Assembly: GCF_900104185.1 (NCBI RefSeq)
Contig: NZ_FNIZ01000001.1
Span: 129,374 to 193,373 of the forward strand
DNA: 64,000 bases
From: Halobacillus aidingensis
GTDB taxonomy: Bacteria > Bacillota > Bacilli > Bacillales > Halobacillaceae
Direction: 5' to 3'
Positions 47,103 to 57,252 of this stretch are shown piece by piece. Position 1 is the first letter of the stretch, and each line of letters starts with the position of its first letter. The translations under genes were made by a program, and so were the position numbers. Below the pieces are notes generated by a model. That model was given only the letters and a program-made list of their open reading frames with translations, ran no database searches and was not told where the DNA came from.

Positions 47103-47520
47103 TAAATATGTACTTCCCTCTTCCTTTTATGGAAAAACCTTACTCAGACAAAAAATTCCAAATTCAGGACTTTTATAGTGATAGATGAAGAGGGTTCGTC
47201 GTTTGGAAGAGTTGCTTTTTGATCTGGTTTAGATTCGTTTCAGTCAACAGCGAACGGACTGATCTGGCTAAGAAGAAGGAGTTACGAGGACCGGACCGAT
47301 TCTAGGTTGGTTTTCCTTATATAAGTGAGAAGTTTCCCACGCCCATTGGCCCTACTAAAGGAAAGAAACGGCTCTTACTTAATTTGAGGAAAATGGACGA
47401 TCTTTTGAATTTACATAAACTTCTAACGCGGAGAGTGTTTCATTGAAAAAGATTAGTGGTATAGCTTTACAAGAATTAATCGGGTCAGCTGGAGGCAGAT
47501 GCTCCGGTGGCTTTTTTTCT
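47103..47520. other. Unassigned interval ending in a plus-strand terminator-like hairpin
   Basis: No convincing protein gene was found. Near the end, AGCTGGAG and CTCCGGTGGCT pair imperfectly and are followed by seven T (about 47482-47518), which is terminator-like on the plus strand although no plus-strand gene precedes it. A 32-codon TTG-start frame overlaps this hairpin and is not credible. A small RNA is possible, but no clear promoter was found. Confidence 0.35.
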
Positions 47521-47574
47521 CTATTGACAAAAAGCAGGTAGAGAAATCCTAAAACATAAAAGAGGTGAAGAGTC

Positions 47575-47988
47575 ATGTCATTAGCGGGAATAAGTTTACT
47601 CATCATCGCAATTGCCTTTGCATTCATAGCCATCTTCGTTGTGAAAACACTGAAAGCTGCATCGAGTACAATGACGAGTGTTTCACAGACGTTAGAAAAG
47701 GTCGAAGGGCAGATGCAGGGTATCACAACAGAATCAGAGAGCTTACTTAAGAAAACGAATCACATCGCTTCAGATATTGAAACCAAGACAAAGACGCTTG
47801 ATGGTCTGATGGATGCCCTTGACAATGTCGGTACCACGGTCGGACATGTCAATCAATCCATTCAAGGCGTTTCTGAAAGCGTCGCACACGCTTCTCATGA
47901 AAGAGATGAAAAAGTCACAAAAGCGCTCCGCTGGGGAGATGCAGCTATTGAACTTTATCTGAAATGGAAGAGAAAAAAAGTACAATAA
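47575..47988 (+). CDS. ytxG: YtxG-like DUF948 protein
   Basis: A 137-residue protein: one N-terminal membrane helix (LLIIAIAFAFIAIFVVKTL) then a polar helical/coiled-coil domain (residues 30-110) and a basic tail (KWKRKKVQ). DUF948 is the YtxG family; in B. subtilis ytxG-ytxH-ytxJ form a sigma-B/sigma-H stress operon. AGAGGTGAAGAGTC precedes the ATG. First gene of a four-gene run. A TTGACA lies ~50 bp upstream without a clear -10 box. Confidence 0.85.
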   Translation: MSLAGISLLIIAIAFAFIAIFVVKTLKAASSTMTSVSQTLEKVEGQMQGITTESESLLKKTNHIASDIETKTKTLDGLMDALDNVGTTVGHVNQSIQGVSESVAHASHERDEKVTKALRWGDAAIELYLKWKRKKVQ

Positions 47989-48006
47989 AGAAGAGAGGTT
48001 TTTTAA

Positions 48007-48456
48007 ATGGACTTTTTAGGAATCGGTGTTTTAATTATCGGAATCGCCTTTGCGATTGTCTCTATCTTCCTCATTAAAGCATTGAACAACTTGGCAGGTG
48101 TCCTTGGCGGTGTCAAAAAAACCGTAGATCAACTGCCAGAGCAACTGGATTCTGTCATGAAAGAAACGACAGGTGTCCTGCACCACAGTAACGACACATT
48201 AGCAGACGTCAATGAAAAGATTCGGGCTCTCAGTCCTCTTTTCTATATCGTCGGGGATATCGGTGAATCTTCAAGGAAGCTTACGTCCTCTCTTGTTGAT
48301 ATGACTTATTCACTGAAGCAAACAACCCATGAAGGCGAACAAAAAATCAACGAAGAAGGTTGGCGTGGTGTTTATGGAGCTCTTGCTTTAACGTATTACT
48401 TTTCACAAAAACGAAAAGCATTGAAAGCCGCTCAGTTGGAGACCACTTCATCATGA
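48007..48456 (+). CDS. Second DUF948 (YtxG-type) protein
   Basis: A 149-residue paralogue of the preceding protein, with an N-terminal helix (GVLIIGIAFAIVSIFLIKAL) and a helical domain. The N-terminal 30 residues align well with the first copy (IGIAFAIVSIFLIKAL versus IAIAFAFIAIFVVKTL), so this is a tandem duplication that has diverged. The start follows AGAGAGGTTTTTTAA. The stop overlaps the start of the next gene. Confidence 0.8.
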   Translation: MDFLGIGVLIIGIAFAIVSIFLIKALNNLAGVLGGVKKTVDQLPEQLDSVMKETTGVLHHSNDTLADVNEKIRALSPLFYIVGDIGESSRKLTSSLVDMTYSLKQTTHEGEQKINEEGWRGVYGALALTYYFSQKRKALKAAQLETTSS

Positions 48457-48677
48457 AGGCACTCGAATGGATCATCGGCATCATCGCCGGTTTCGTCAGT
48501 GGATTAGCTTTGAGGATATGGATCAAGGAACCGTCCGTTTCAAAAATGAAGTATGACCGCAAAAAAGAGGAATTTTATGATACGGGTAGAAATCAATACG
48601 AAGACATCCAGGCGACAAAAGAAAAAATGCGTATCGAAGCACAAAAAAATTTAACAACCGAAAGGGGAATTTCCTAA
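48453..48677 (+). CDS. Small membrane-anchored protein
   Basis: A 74-residue protein with an N-terminal helix (WIIGIIAGFVSGLALRIWI) and a charged helical tail (KYDRKKEEFYDTGRNQYEDI). The ATG at 48453 overlaps the previous stop (ATGA), and its own stop overlaps the next ATG (TAATG), so all three genes are coupled. The family was not recognised; it is probably part of the same envelope stress set. Confidence 0.7.
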   Translation: MKALEWIIGIIAGFVSGLALRIWIKEPSVSKMKYDRKKEEFYDTGRNQYEDIQATKEKMRIEAQKNLTTERGIS

Positions 48678-49192
48678 TGGAAAACCAAAATGTAAATCAA
48701 AATGTAAATCAGCAACCACAAACACCTAAAAAAAGAGGCAACAAAAAACTGCCGATTGCTATTTTAACAGGAGCATTAGTCGGCGGGGCTTTCATTCTTA
48801 TTAAAGATCCTAAAGAAAGAAAGCGTCTGAAAGAAGGCACTCGTTCAACGAAAGATGCGGTTTCCGGCTATGCTTCTGAGGTGAAAGAGGATCCATCCGC
48901 GAAAAAAGATGACCTTGTCACACGCGTCCGCAATGTCGTGAACATTGTAAGTGAAGCAGCCGCAACCGTTCAAGATGTATTTAACAACCAAGGGAAAGAA
49001 ATTGCTGATAAAGCGAAAGATATTAAAGAAGAGTCTGAAGAAATTATAAACACTGCAAAAGATGCCGGAGAAGACTTGCAGGAAGTTGGAGATAAAGCCA
49101 AAGAAGCGAAGGACGAGCTTTCAGAAGATTCGGATGAGGAAAATGCAACGGTACCACAAGAAAAAGTCGTAGAGGTTAATCCTCAACGCTAA
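48677..49192 (+). CDS. ytxH: YtxH-like envelope stress protein
   Basis: A 171-residue protein with a polar N-terminus (tandem NQNVNQNVNQ), a single membrane helix (PIAILTGALVGGAFILI), the family motif KDPKERKRLKEGTRS, and then a long charged helical domain with an acidic end. This is the YtxH/gas-vesicle-like family. With the DUF948 genes upstream it reproduces the ytxGH arrangement; ytxJ is not present. Confidence 0.85.
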   Translation: MENQNVNQNVNQQPQTPKKRGNKKLPIAILTGALVGGAFILIKDPKERKRLKEGTRSTKDAVSGYASEVKEDPSAKKDDLVTRVRNVVNIVSEAAATVQDVFNNQGKEIADKAKDIKEESEEIINTAKDAGEDLQEVGDKAKEAKDELSEDSDEENATVPQEKVVEVNPQR

Positions 49193-49204
49193 TTCAATTT
49201 TGCA

Positions 49205-49244
49205 TTAAAGAAGCCCCGCACACCAACGTGCAGGGCTTCTTATT
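49205..49244 (+). terminator. Terminator of the ytx-like operon
   Basis: GAAGCCCCGCAC and GTGCAGGGCTTC pair around ACCAAC, followed by TTATTTTT. Confidence 0.9.
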
Positions 49245-49272
49245 TTTCACAACAAAGGAGGAAGAAACATAC

Positions 49273-49632
49273 ATGTCCATCGTTTTAAAACGTATTTACG
49301 ATGATGAAAAACAAACAGGAGGATACCGGATCCTCATTGATCGTGTGTGGCCACGGGGTATTTCAAAAGAAAAGGCGCAACTGGATGAATGGGCTAAAGA
49401 ACTCACGCCAACCTCTTCCCTCAGACAATGGTTTAATCATGACCCTGACAAATTCAATGAATTTGAATCCAAGTACAAAAAGGAACTGCACCAATCTGAG
49501 GAGGCAAAATCAAAGAAAAAAGAATTGCAAGAAATCGCTCAAAACCATCGGGTGGTTCTTTTGTATGGAGCAAAAAATGAAAAGCACAACCATGCCATCG
49601 TATTGAAGGATTGGCTTGAGAATCAGGATTGA
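49273..49632 (+). CDS. DUF488 family protein
   Basis: A 119-residue soluble protein with the DUF488 hallmarks: KRIYDD, YRILIDRVWPRGISKEKAQLDEWAKELTPT (in order near the N-terminus), RQWFNHDP and VVLLYGAKNEKHNHA. The function of the family is not established. The start is at 49273 because AAAGGAGGAAGAAACATAC precedes that ATG; upstream codons run back into the terminator. Single gene. Confidence 0.88.
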   Translation: MSIVLKRIYDDEKQTGGYRILIDRVWPRGISKEKAQLDEWAKELTPTSSLRQWFNHDPDKFNEFESKYKKELHQSEEAKSKKKELQEIAQNHRVVLLYGAKNEKHNHAIVLKDWLENQD

Positions 49633-49738
49633 GAACGGGGAGCGCTTACTTTTTCAGGCCTCCCCCTTCCCCTTCTTCTCGTATCCTGGTTCTACCCCCG
49701 TCTGACCGTGAAATGTATAGCTGGTTTGCTTTTCACAT

Positions 49739-51639
<1,901 letters not shown>

Positions 51640-51669
51640 TTGAACTACGTGAGTTTGTGAATGGAAAGA

Positions 51670-51706
51670 AAATCCCCCACACGGCATAATGCCGTGTGGG
51701 GGATTT
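51670..51706 (-). terminator. Terminator of the 55-residue protein gene
   Basis: CCCCCACACGGCAT and ATGCCGTGTGGGGG form a near-perfect 14-bp stem. On the minus strand ATTTTCTTT follows. Very stable. Confidence 0.8.
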
Positions 51707-51708
51707 GG

Positions 51709-51876
51709 TTACGCGTCAGCGTTGTATCCTAAACGCTCACGGTCTACGTACTCATTCGGAACTTCTCCGAAATGTGTACTGTGGTTTTTGAATTGAGCTT
51801 TCCGGCCATTCCGGTACTCGCCATGACTCTTTCTTTCCTTGAACTGGCGATCCGGCTTTTTTTCCTTGTTGCCCAT
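51709..51876 (-). CDS. Small highly charged hydrophilic protein
   Basis: A 55-residue protein beginning MGNKEKKPDRQFKERKSHG, rich in Lys, Arg, Glu and His, with no hydrophobic core and a tyrosine-containing C-terminus (ERLGYNADA). GAGGTGATTAGG precedes the ATG at 51876; the longer open frame is not used. It ends in a strong terminator. Size and composition recall small stress or spore-associated proteins of Bacillaceae, but no family is recognised. Confidence 0.6.
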   Translation of the reverse strand: MGNKEKKPDRQFKERKSHGEYRNGRKAQFKNHSTHFGEVPNEYVDRERLGYNADA

Positions 51877-51937
51877 CCTAATCACCTCGTGTAAAACATA
51901 ATGTCTTACACGGTTATTATGTTTCAATTACCTGAAA

Positions 51938-53365
51938 TTATTCATGAACTTGAAACGATGGTTCATGTGTTCCCCATTTCTCCAAATGCCTGCGGAATAA
52001 GGCCATGACGATCAAATGTGCCTTTGCCTGGGTGTATTTGTATAAGAACCATGGCAATGATGGCATATAGTCATGAATGGCTACAACCGCTTCATCTTTC
52101 CCCGGAATTTTCCTAAATTCAAGTCTTCCCCTGACGTTTTTCTCTTTGTTAGTCAACCGGCCCCCCGATATATAATATAAGGCACGGTCCTTCGTGCTTC
52201 TTTCGGCTGAATAGGTGAATTCCAGTAGGGGGATGTCATTAAAGATCACCCCAATATGACAACAGTGGGTTTCATCTACGGTTGTTTTCACCCATGGATT
52301 CAACACCTTTTCTAGCCACTTCACATAGTACTTCCCAATCCAGTCTGCAGAATGGCCCTGAGGGAGCGGGATACGCTGGACAGAGCGGACATCATCCTGC
52401 ATGGCAGGTAGGTTAGGTCTGTTCAATTTTTCTCTGGGTTGCTTTTCTTCCTCTTTCAGAGCCCACTCGGCCGCTTCCTCGAAAGGAGTTTTCCCTTCAC
52501 TGATTCCATCCACTTTATTTTGGGACTGGGCGACCATTGGATGAATAAGACTTTCAATGAGTGGGTACACCATTTCTTTTGGTGCTCCTGTCACGAGTCT
52601 TACCCATAGCTTAGACAAATCAATGGTCAAAAAAGGGACATTGACCATAATTGGTTTCCTGCCTATAACGCCTGCCACTTTCTTCATCATCTCGTCATAT
52701 GTCATCACATCTGGCCCCCCAACGTCTATCGAACGTCCTTTTAAGCTCTCTTCGCCGATACTTTGATCGAGCGACCCGATGACGTCCGGTAAGGCGATTG
52801 GCTGCGTTTTCGTCTTCGTCCATTGTGGGAGAACCATAAAAGGAAGACGCTTGACTAACTTTTTCAATATCGGAAACGAAGACCCTCTTGGGCCGACGAT
52901 AAGTCCTGCACGGATCGTTGTCACAGGCACTCCATATGCCCCTAGAATCTTTTCCACTTCAAGTCGACTCTTCAAATGACGGGAAAGTCCTGGTTGGTCT
53001 TCAGGGATGATGCCGCTCAAATAAACGATTTGCTTCACTCCTACTTTTTTTGCAGCCTGAGCGAAATTATCAGCAAGGATGACATCCATATCTTCAAAAG
53101 ATCCCTGGGTCAACTTAGCCGAGGGCATCATCGAGTGCACAAGATATACAGCGATATCCGCTCCATCGAGGCCTTTTTCTGCATCAGCCATCGAGTATAA
53201 ATCGCACGATCGCCAAGTCACTTGGTCACTGTCTTCCTTTTCGTCTCCATTCCGGGATAGAGCGATGATATCAGCACGGCTTCTCAGCTTTTCCATTAAG
53301 TTCTGTCCTATATATCCACTCGCCCCTGCAAGAGCAACGACATTTTTCTTCTCGACACACGTCAC
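51938..53365 (-). CDS. NAD(P)-binding atypical SDR, extended C-terminus
   Basis: A 475-residue protein. Residues 8-290 are an NmrA/YbjT-type Rossmann domain with VALAGASGYIGQNL (dinucleotide loop), YLVHSMM, IVYLSGI and TIRAGLIVGPRGSSF. The C-terminal ~180 residues are a separate DUF2867-like ligand-binding domain (TTVDETHCCHIGVIF, AIHDYMPSLPWFLYKYTQAKAHL). Such fusions are widespread but uncharacterised oxidoreductases. The only in-frame upstream start is GTG at 53365, with AAAGGAA rather close. Monocistronic. Confidence 0.82.
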   Translation of the reverse strand: MTCVEKKNVVALAGASGYIGQNLMEKLRSRADIIALSRNGDEKEDSDQVTWRSCDLYSMADAEKGLDGADIAVYLVHSMMPSAKLTQGSFEDMDVILADNFAQAAKKVGVKQIVYLSGIIPEDQPGLSRHLKSRLEVEKILGAYGVPVTTIRAGLIVGPRGSSFPILKKLVKRLPFMVLPQWTKTKTQPIALPDVIGSLDQSIGEESLKGRSIDVGGPDVMTYDEMMKKVAGVIGRKPIMVNVPFLTIDLSKLWVRLVTGAPKEMVYPLIESLIHPMVAQSQNKVDGISEGKTPFEEAAEWALKEEEKQPREKLNRPNLPAMQDDVRSVQRIPLPQGHSADWIGKYYVKWLEKVLNPWVKTTVDETHCCHIGVIFNDIPLLEFTYSAERSTKDRALYYISGGRLTNKEKNVRGRLEFRKIPGKDEAVVAIHDYMPSLPWFLYKYTQAKAHLIVMALFRRHLEKWGTHEPSFQVHE

Positions 53366-53441
53366 TTCCTTTACGCTTTTTAAGCCTAGTACCCTTACCC
53401 ACTCCGCATGTAACCCCTATCCTTTGAGCAATACTTAACTA

Positions 53442-53573
53442 TATGGCAGGATAGTAGAAGACTCGATTTCGAGATGTTTACAAGAGTTTTGGCTGCGTGA
53501 ATGCGTCCCTTCCCACAAAGCCCTTCAACACCTCAAAAAATTTATCAAAACTGAGCCTTTCTACAATAGAGAA
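53442..53573. repeat. Intergenic repeat copy 7 (ends only, 132 bp)
   Basis: It keeps TATGGCAGGATAGTAGAAGA with CTCGATTTCGAGATG at one side and TCAAAACTGAGCCTTTCTA with CAATAGAG at the other. Both structured modules and the linker are gone, replaced by ~50 bp of unrelated sequence. It is a decayed or internally deleted derivative, only 1.4 kb from copy 8 and 1.8 kb from copy 6. Confidence 0.75.
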
Positions 53574-53744
53574 TTTATATAGAAGATAAAGCATGGGATT
53601 TGAGGAAGGCTTTGATTAAGAGTATGTAAATGGTAAGCAACACCGTTGACATCCTTGACCACATGCCTTATCTTACTCTAGTAAACCTTAGTAAACCAAT
53701 CAGTATTATTCTGTTTAAATATTAATAAAAAGGAGGGGTTCACC

Positions 53745-54959
53745 ATGAGTAAGTTGTGGAGAATCTACACACAAACATCATTGATTAAAAAAATCACCGT
53801 AGCCCTGGTGCTCGGTGTATCCGTCGGTCTCCTGTTCGGAGAAGACGCTGCTGTTCTGGCCCCTTTTGGTGACCTATTGCTCCGTCTTCTGAAATTTATT
53901 ATTGTACCGTTAATTCTATTTACCCTTATAGTTGGTATTAATCAGACGAACATCGGTTCATTAGGACGCATGGGAGGAAAGGTCTTCCTTTATTACCTTG
54001 GCACTTCCGCCCTTGCTATATTAGTGGGCGTGTCCGTCGCAACTTTGTTTAATCCGGGTACAGGGATGAGTCTTGGGAATGAAACCGTGGATGTTCCTGA
54101 TAATCCTGGAGTCACCAGCGTGCTCTTAAACATCGTGCCTGAAAATATTCTTACAGCCTTAACGGAAATGAACTTGCTTGGAATCATCTTTACTGCGTTC
54201 GTCTTTGGTTTGGCGCTCTCTTACATGCGGTCGACCAACGCTTATCAAAGTCTGGGAGGGCATTTGTACAAAGTTATAAACGCTTTGAATGAAGCGACTT
54301 TAATCGTCATGAAGGGAATCCTTCAATATGTACCCATCGGCATATTTGCGATTATTGCTGAAGTTGTTGGTACACAAGGGGCGAACACGCTGTTGGAGTT
54401 AGGGAACTTCATCGTCGTCCTTTATGTAGGTTTACTTGTACAATTAGCTATTTATATCCTTTTCCTATTTATGAGCAAGCGAAAGCCGAATGCTTTCTTC
54501 AAAGAAGCACGCACTCCGATGTTAACAGCCTTTGTTACACAGAGCAGTTCAGGTACGCTGCCTGTTACACTAAATGCTGCGAATAACATGGGGTTGAATA
54601 AAAGTTTGTATGGCTTCAGCCTTCCTTTAGGAGCGACGATCAATATGGATGGTGCAGCTATTCGAATTGCGGTATCTGCTGTATTCGCAGCCAACATTAT
54701 TGGTGATCCATTAAGCTTTGTCTCCATCCTTCAAATCGTCCTTGTTGGAACACTCGCTTCTGTCGGAACAGCTGGAGTCCCAGGTGCCGGAATCATTATG
54801 ATTGCGACTGTGTTTTCACAAGTTGGACTGCCTATGGAAGCTGTCGCCCTCCTCGCCTCCGTTGACGTTCTAATCGGTATGGGAGCGACAGCCCTAAACG
54901 TAACCGGCGACCTCGTCGGAACTTCACTCATTAATAAAACCGAAAAGAATCAATCTTAA
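53745..54959 (+). CDS. Dicarboxylate/amino acid:cation symporter (DAACS family)
   Basis: A 404-residue transporter of the GltP/GltT fold with eight helices and two re-entrant loops. HP1 has TQSSSGTLPVTL, TM7 has INMDGAAI, HP2 is GTAGVPGAG, and TM8 has VDVLIGMGATALNVTGD. In dicarboxylate transporters TM8 reads with Arg-Thr before the NVTGD stretch. Here that Arg is replaced by Ala (GAT instead of PRT). This residue pairs with the side-chain carboxylate of Asp/Glu, so neutral amino acids (Ser, Thr, Ala) are more likely substrates. AAGGAGGGGTTCACC precedes the ATG. Confidence 0.88.
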   Translation: MSKLWRIYTQTSLIKKITVALVLGVSVGLLFGEDAAVLAPFGDLLLRLLKFIIVPLILFTLIVGINQTNIGSLGRMGGKVFLYYLGTSALAILVGVSVATLFNPGTGMSLGNETVDVPDNPGVTSVLLNIVPENILTALTEMNLLGIIFTAFVFGLALSYMRSTNAYQSLGGHLYKVINALNEATLIVMKGILQYVPIGIFAIIAEVVGTQGANTLLELGNFIVVLYVGLLVQLAIYILFLFMSKRKPNAFFKEARTPMLTAFVTQSSSGTLPVTLNAANNMGLNKSLYGFSLPLGATINMDGAAIRIAVSAVFAANIIGDPLSFVSILQIVLVGTLASVGTAGVPGAGIIMIATVFSQVGLPMEAVALLASVDVLIGMGATALNVTGDLVGTSLINKTEKNQS

Positions 54960-54963
54960 AAAC

Positions 54964-55001
54964 CCGAAATCCTCCGTCCTAAACAGACGGGGGATTTTTC
55001 G
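54964..55001 (+). terminator. Terminator of the DAACS transporter gene
   Basis: AAATCCTCCGTC and GACGGGGGATTT pair around CTAAACA, followed by TTTCGC. Confidence 0.85.
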
Positions 55002-55004
55002 CTA

Positions 55005-55557
55005 TATGGCAGGATTCTTGAAGGCTCAGTTTCGAGATGTTTTTTGAGTGGATGGGGCTGCGGGGAATGACTCGCTTTCCGCGGGAGCGCGGTGAGCCTC
55101 CTCAGGCTGACGCCTTGCGGGGTCTCACCAAGCACTTTTTTCCCGCAGGAGTCTCGCCATTCCCCTCCGCCCCTTTAACATGGGAGTGTCTCGAAACCAC
55201 TTCTCGGAAACTCTGCTGGTATGCTCAAGCGAAGTGGAGAACAACGTACTCTCCCCAGTGTCAATCCGAATGTTAAAGCATGATATAGAGCGCTTTATGC
55301 TTGCAAGCCAGGGATAGTGGAAGACAGTCCTTCTTGGTGAAGGAGTTCGTATCTCACCTGTATGTAATGGGGTGGTTGGGAATCTGCGTGACTTCCGTGG
55401 GAGAAAGGATATAGGTGAGATCCCTTAGTGCTTCAGCCCGCCCGAGGAAGCTCGCCACTCCTCCACAGGAAAGCGAGTAGCTTCCCAACCACCCCTTACG
55501 CTCAACCAGGCAAACGAATCCCGGTTATCTCTAAACTGAATCTTCCACAATAGGGAG
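55005..55557. repeat. Intergenic repeat copy 8 (full length, diverged beta)
   Basis: Alpha(minus)-beta(plus). It begins TATGGCAGGATTCTTGAAGG and ends CTAAACTGAATCTTCCACAA then TAGGGAG. The alpha apical hairpin is AGGC-GTCA-GCCT. The beta module has lost its apical hairpin (TTAGTGCTTCAGCCCGCC in its place), but the outer stem is mostly kept. It lies between the two symporter genes. Confidence 0.88.
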
Positions 55558-55695
55558 TTTTAGTTGAAGAAGTTATAAATGGAAAAAAATTTTATAAAAA
55601 ATGTAGTTTCAACAAAAGAAATACCAGGGAAAGTGAGTATATATTAAAACTACTCAAATGGGAAAACATAACCCCAGTAAGAAAGAGGTGACCAT
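55558..55695 (+). promoter_or_regulatory. Leader region of the GltS-like gene
   Basis: AT-rich; no clear sigma-A pair was found with standard spacing. AAAGAGGTGACCAT supplies the ribosome site for the ATG at 55696. Confidence 0.4.
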
Positions 55696-57090
55696 ATGAC
55701 TCCGAATGAAATAGGTTTCGCACTCCTTTATATCGGTGTCTTCCTTTTGATCGGTAAAATCATCCGCGTCAAGTGGACGTTATTACAAAATTTATTCTTA
55801 CCCTCATCCATTATCGGTGGGTTTATTGCACTCTTCCTTGGTCCCCAAGTACTCGGAAAATTCATGCCGGAAGACAGCTTTTTCTCGAATGGTGTCATGA
55901 CAGAATCCATTACAGAGGTTTGGTCTGCCCTTCCTGGACTCATGATCAATGTAGTATTTGCTTCGCTTTTTCTCGGAGCTGCCATTCCTAAGTTAAAAGA
56001 TATTTGGCATTACGCTGGTCCACAGTTGGCGCTTGGATGGTCTGTTGGCTGGGGGCAGTATGTGGTCGGGATTACACTTGCTGTCCTCGTCTTAGTTCCT
56101 TTCTTTGACCTCCCTGCTATGTCAGGAGCTTTGATTGAGGTCGCTTTTGAAGGTGGTCATGGGACGGCTGCCGGTATGGCGAGCACTTTCGAAGAGCTTG
56201 GTTTTGCCGAAGCTTTCGATTTAGCCATCGGCCTTGCGACGATCGGTGTATTATCCGGTGTCATTTTTGGAATCATCCTCATCAACTGGGGTGTTCGTAA
56301 TAAAAAGACAAAAGTGATTGAAGACGTGGAAGACTTTTCTAATTTGAGAAAGCGTGGAGTTATGGAGTATCAAAACCGTGAACCAGCGGGGAAAATGACC
56401 TTACGCCCGGAATCAATTGAACCCTTATCTTTCCATTTATCCATCGTATTTATAGCTATTTTACTTGGTTGGTTATTGTTGCAAGGATTGATTGGTCTTG
56501 AGTCTATTACCATAGGTTCCGATTTTATGAGCTATATTCCATTATTCCCGCTCGCGATGATCGGCGGAATCGCTCTTCAAATCTTTTTCAGCAAAAAGGA
56601 CAAGTACAACCTTGTTGATCGAAGAATGATCAACAGAATTCAAGGACTTGCGCTTGATATCCTTATTCTGTCGGCGATCTCTACAGTATCATTGGATGTC
56701 ATCGGTGAATACCTCGTTCCATTTGTCATTCTAGCGGCTGCAGGGATTGCATGGAACTTGTTCGGTTTCCTCGTGCTTGCTCCTAGAATGATTCCGCAGT
56801 ACTGGTTTGAACGTGGAATTGGAGACTTTGGACAATCGATGGGTGTCACTGCAACAGGGTTACTATTGATGCGCGTCGTCGATCCTGATAACGAGTCCCC
56901 TGCTTTTGAGGCATTCGGATACAAACAGCTCTTTTATGAACCCTTCTTAGGCGGAGGCTTTGTGACGGCCTTATCCGTTCCGTTCATTGCTCAATTCGGG
57001 CCTTGGCCGACGTTGATCGTAGCGGTCGCCATGACAGCAATCGGTATCTTTTTCGGACTCTTTTACTTCGGAAAAAAGAAAACAGCCTAA
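55696..57090 (+). CDS. Sodium/glutamate symporter, GltS-like (ESS family)
   Basis: A 464-residue membrane protein with about 11-12 helices in two halves. The halves carry the pseudo-symmetric elements FLPSSIIGGFIALFLGP (N-half) and VAFEGGHGTAAGMASTF, the latter being the GHGTA re-entrant motif of the ESS family. The second half includes GDFGQSMGVTATGLLLMRVVDP. GltS imports glutamate with sodium. The overall length exceeds E. coli GltS (401) because of a longer central loop (VEDFSNLRKRGVMEY region). Substrate assignment is by family; with gltAB and a second symporter nearby, glutamate handling is a plausible theme in a halophile. Confidence 0.8.
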   Translation: MTPNEIGFALLYIGVFLLIGKIIRVKWTLLQNLFLPSSIIGGFIALFLGPQVLGKFMPEDSFFSNGVMTESITEVWSALPGLMINVVFASLFLGAAIPKLKDIWHYAGPQLALGWSVGWGQYVVGITLAVLVLVPFFDLPAMSGALIEVAFEGGHGTAAGMASTFEELGFAEAFDLAIGLATIGVLSGVIFGIILINWGVRNKKTKVIEDVEDFSNLRKRGVMEYQNREPAGKMTLRPESIEPLSFHLSIVFIAILLGWLLLQGLIGLESITIGSDFMSYIPLFPLAMIGGIALQIFFSKKDKYNLVDRRMINRIQGLALDILILSAISTVSLDVIGEYLVPFVILAAAGIAWNLFGFLVLAPRMIPQYWFERGIGDFGQSMGVTATGLLLMRVVDPDNESPAFEAFGYKQLFYEPFLGGGFVTALSVPFIAQFGPWPTLIVAVAMTAIGIFFGLFYFGKKKTA

Positions 57091-57092
57091 GC

Positions 57093-57129
57093 AAAACAAC
57101 GTCTGCCATGAGCAGGCGTTGTTTTTTCG
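57093..57129 (+). terminator. Terminator of the GltS-like gene
   Basis: AACAACGTCTGC and GCAGGCGTTGTT pair around CATGA, followed by TTTT. Confidence 0.85.
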
Positions 57130-57181
57130 GCGATATAATATTAGAGGCCTAATTTTTTAATAGGAATTATATGCAGGATAC

Positions 57182-57232
57182 TGAACAAATTACATTTCTT
57201 ATGGTATGATATTTCATTAGTTGCCTAAGTAA
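57182..57232 (+). promoter_or_regulatory. Promoter and palindromic operator of the MFS exporter gene
   Basis: An extended -10 box TGG-TATGAT (57205-57210) has TGAACA 17 bp upstream. Just downstream, TTAGTTGCCTAAGTAA (57217-57232) is an imperfect palindrome lying over the expected transcription start, in the size and style of MarR-family operators. No marR gene adjoins; the repressor would be encoded elsewhere. Confidence 0.5.
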
Positions 57233-57252
57233 TTTAGAAAGAAGGTTAAATC

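Noticed and set aside
47447-47545. 32-codon TTG-start frame with a GGAG upstream
   Set aside because: Its 3' half is the terminator-like hairpin and T-run; codon content looks random.
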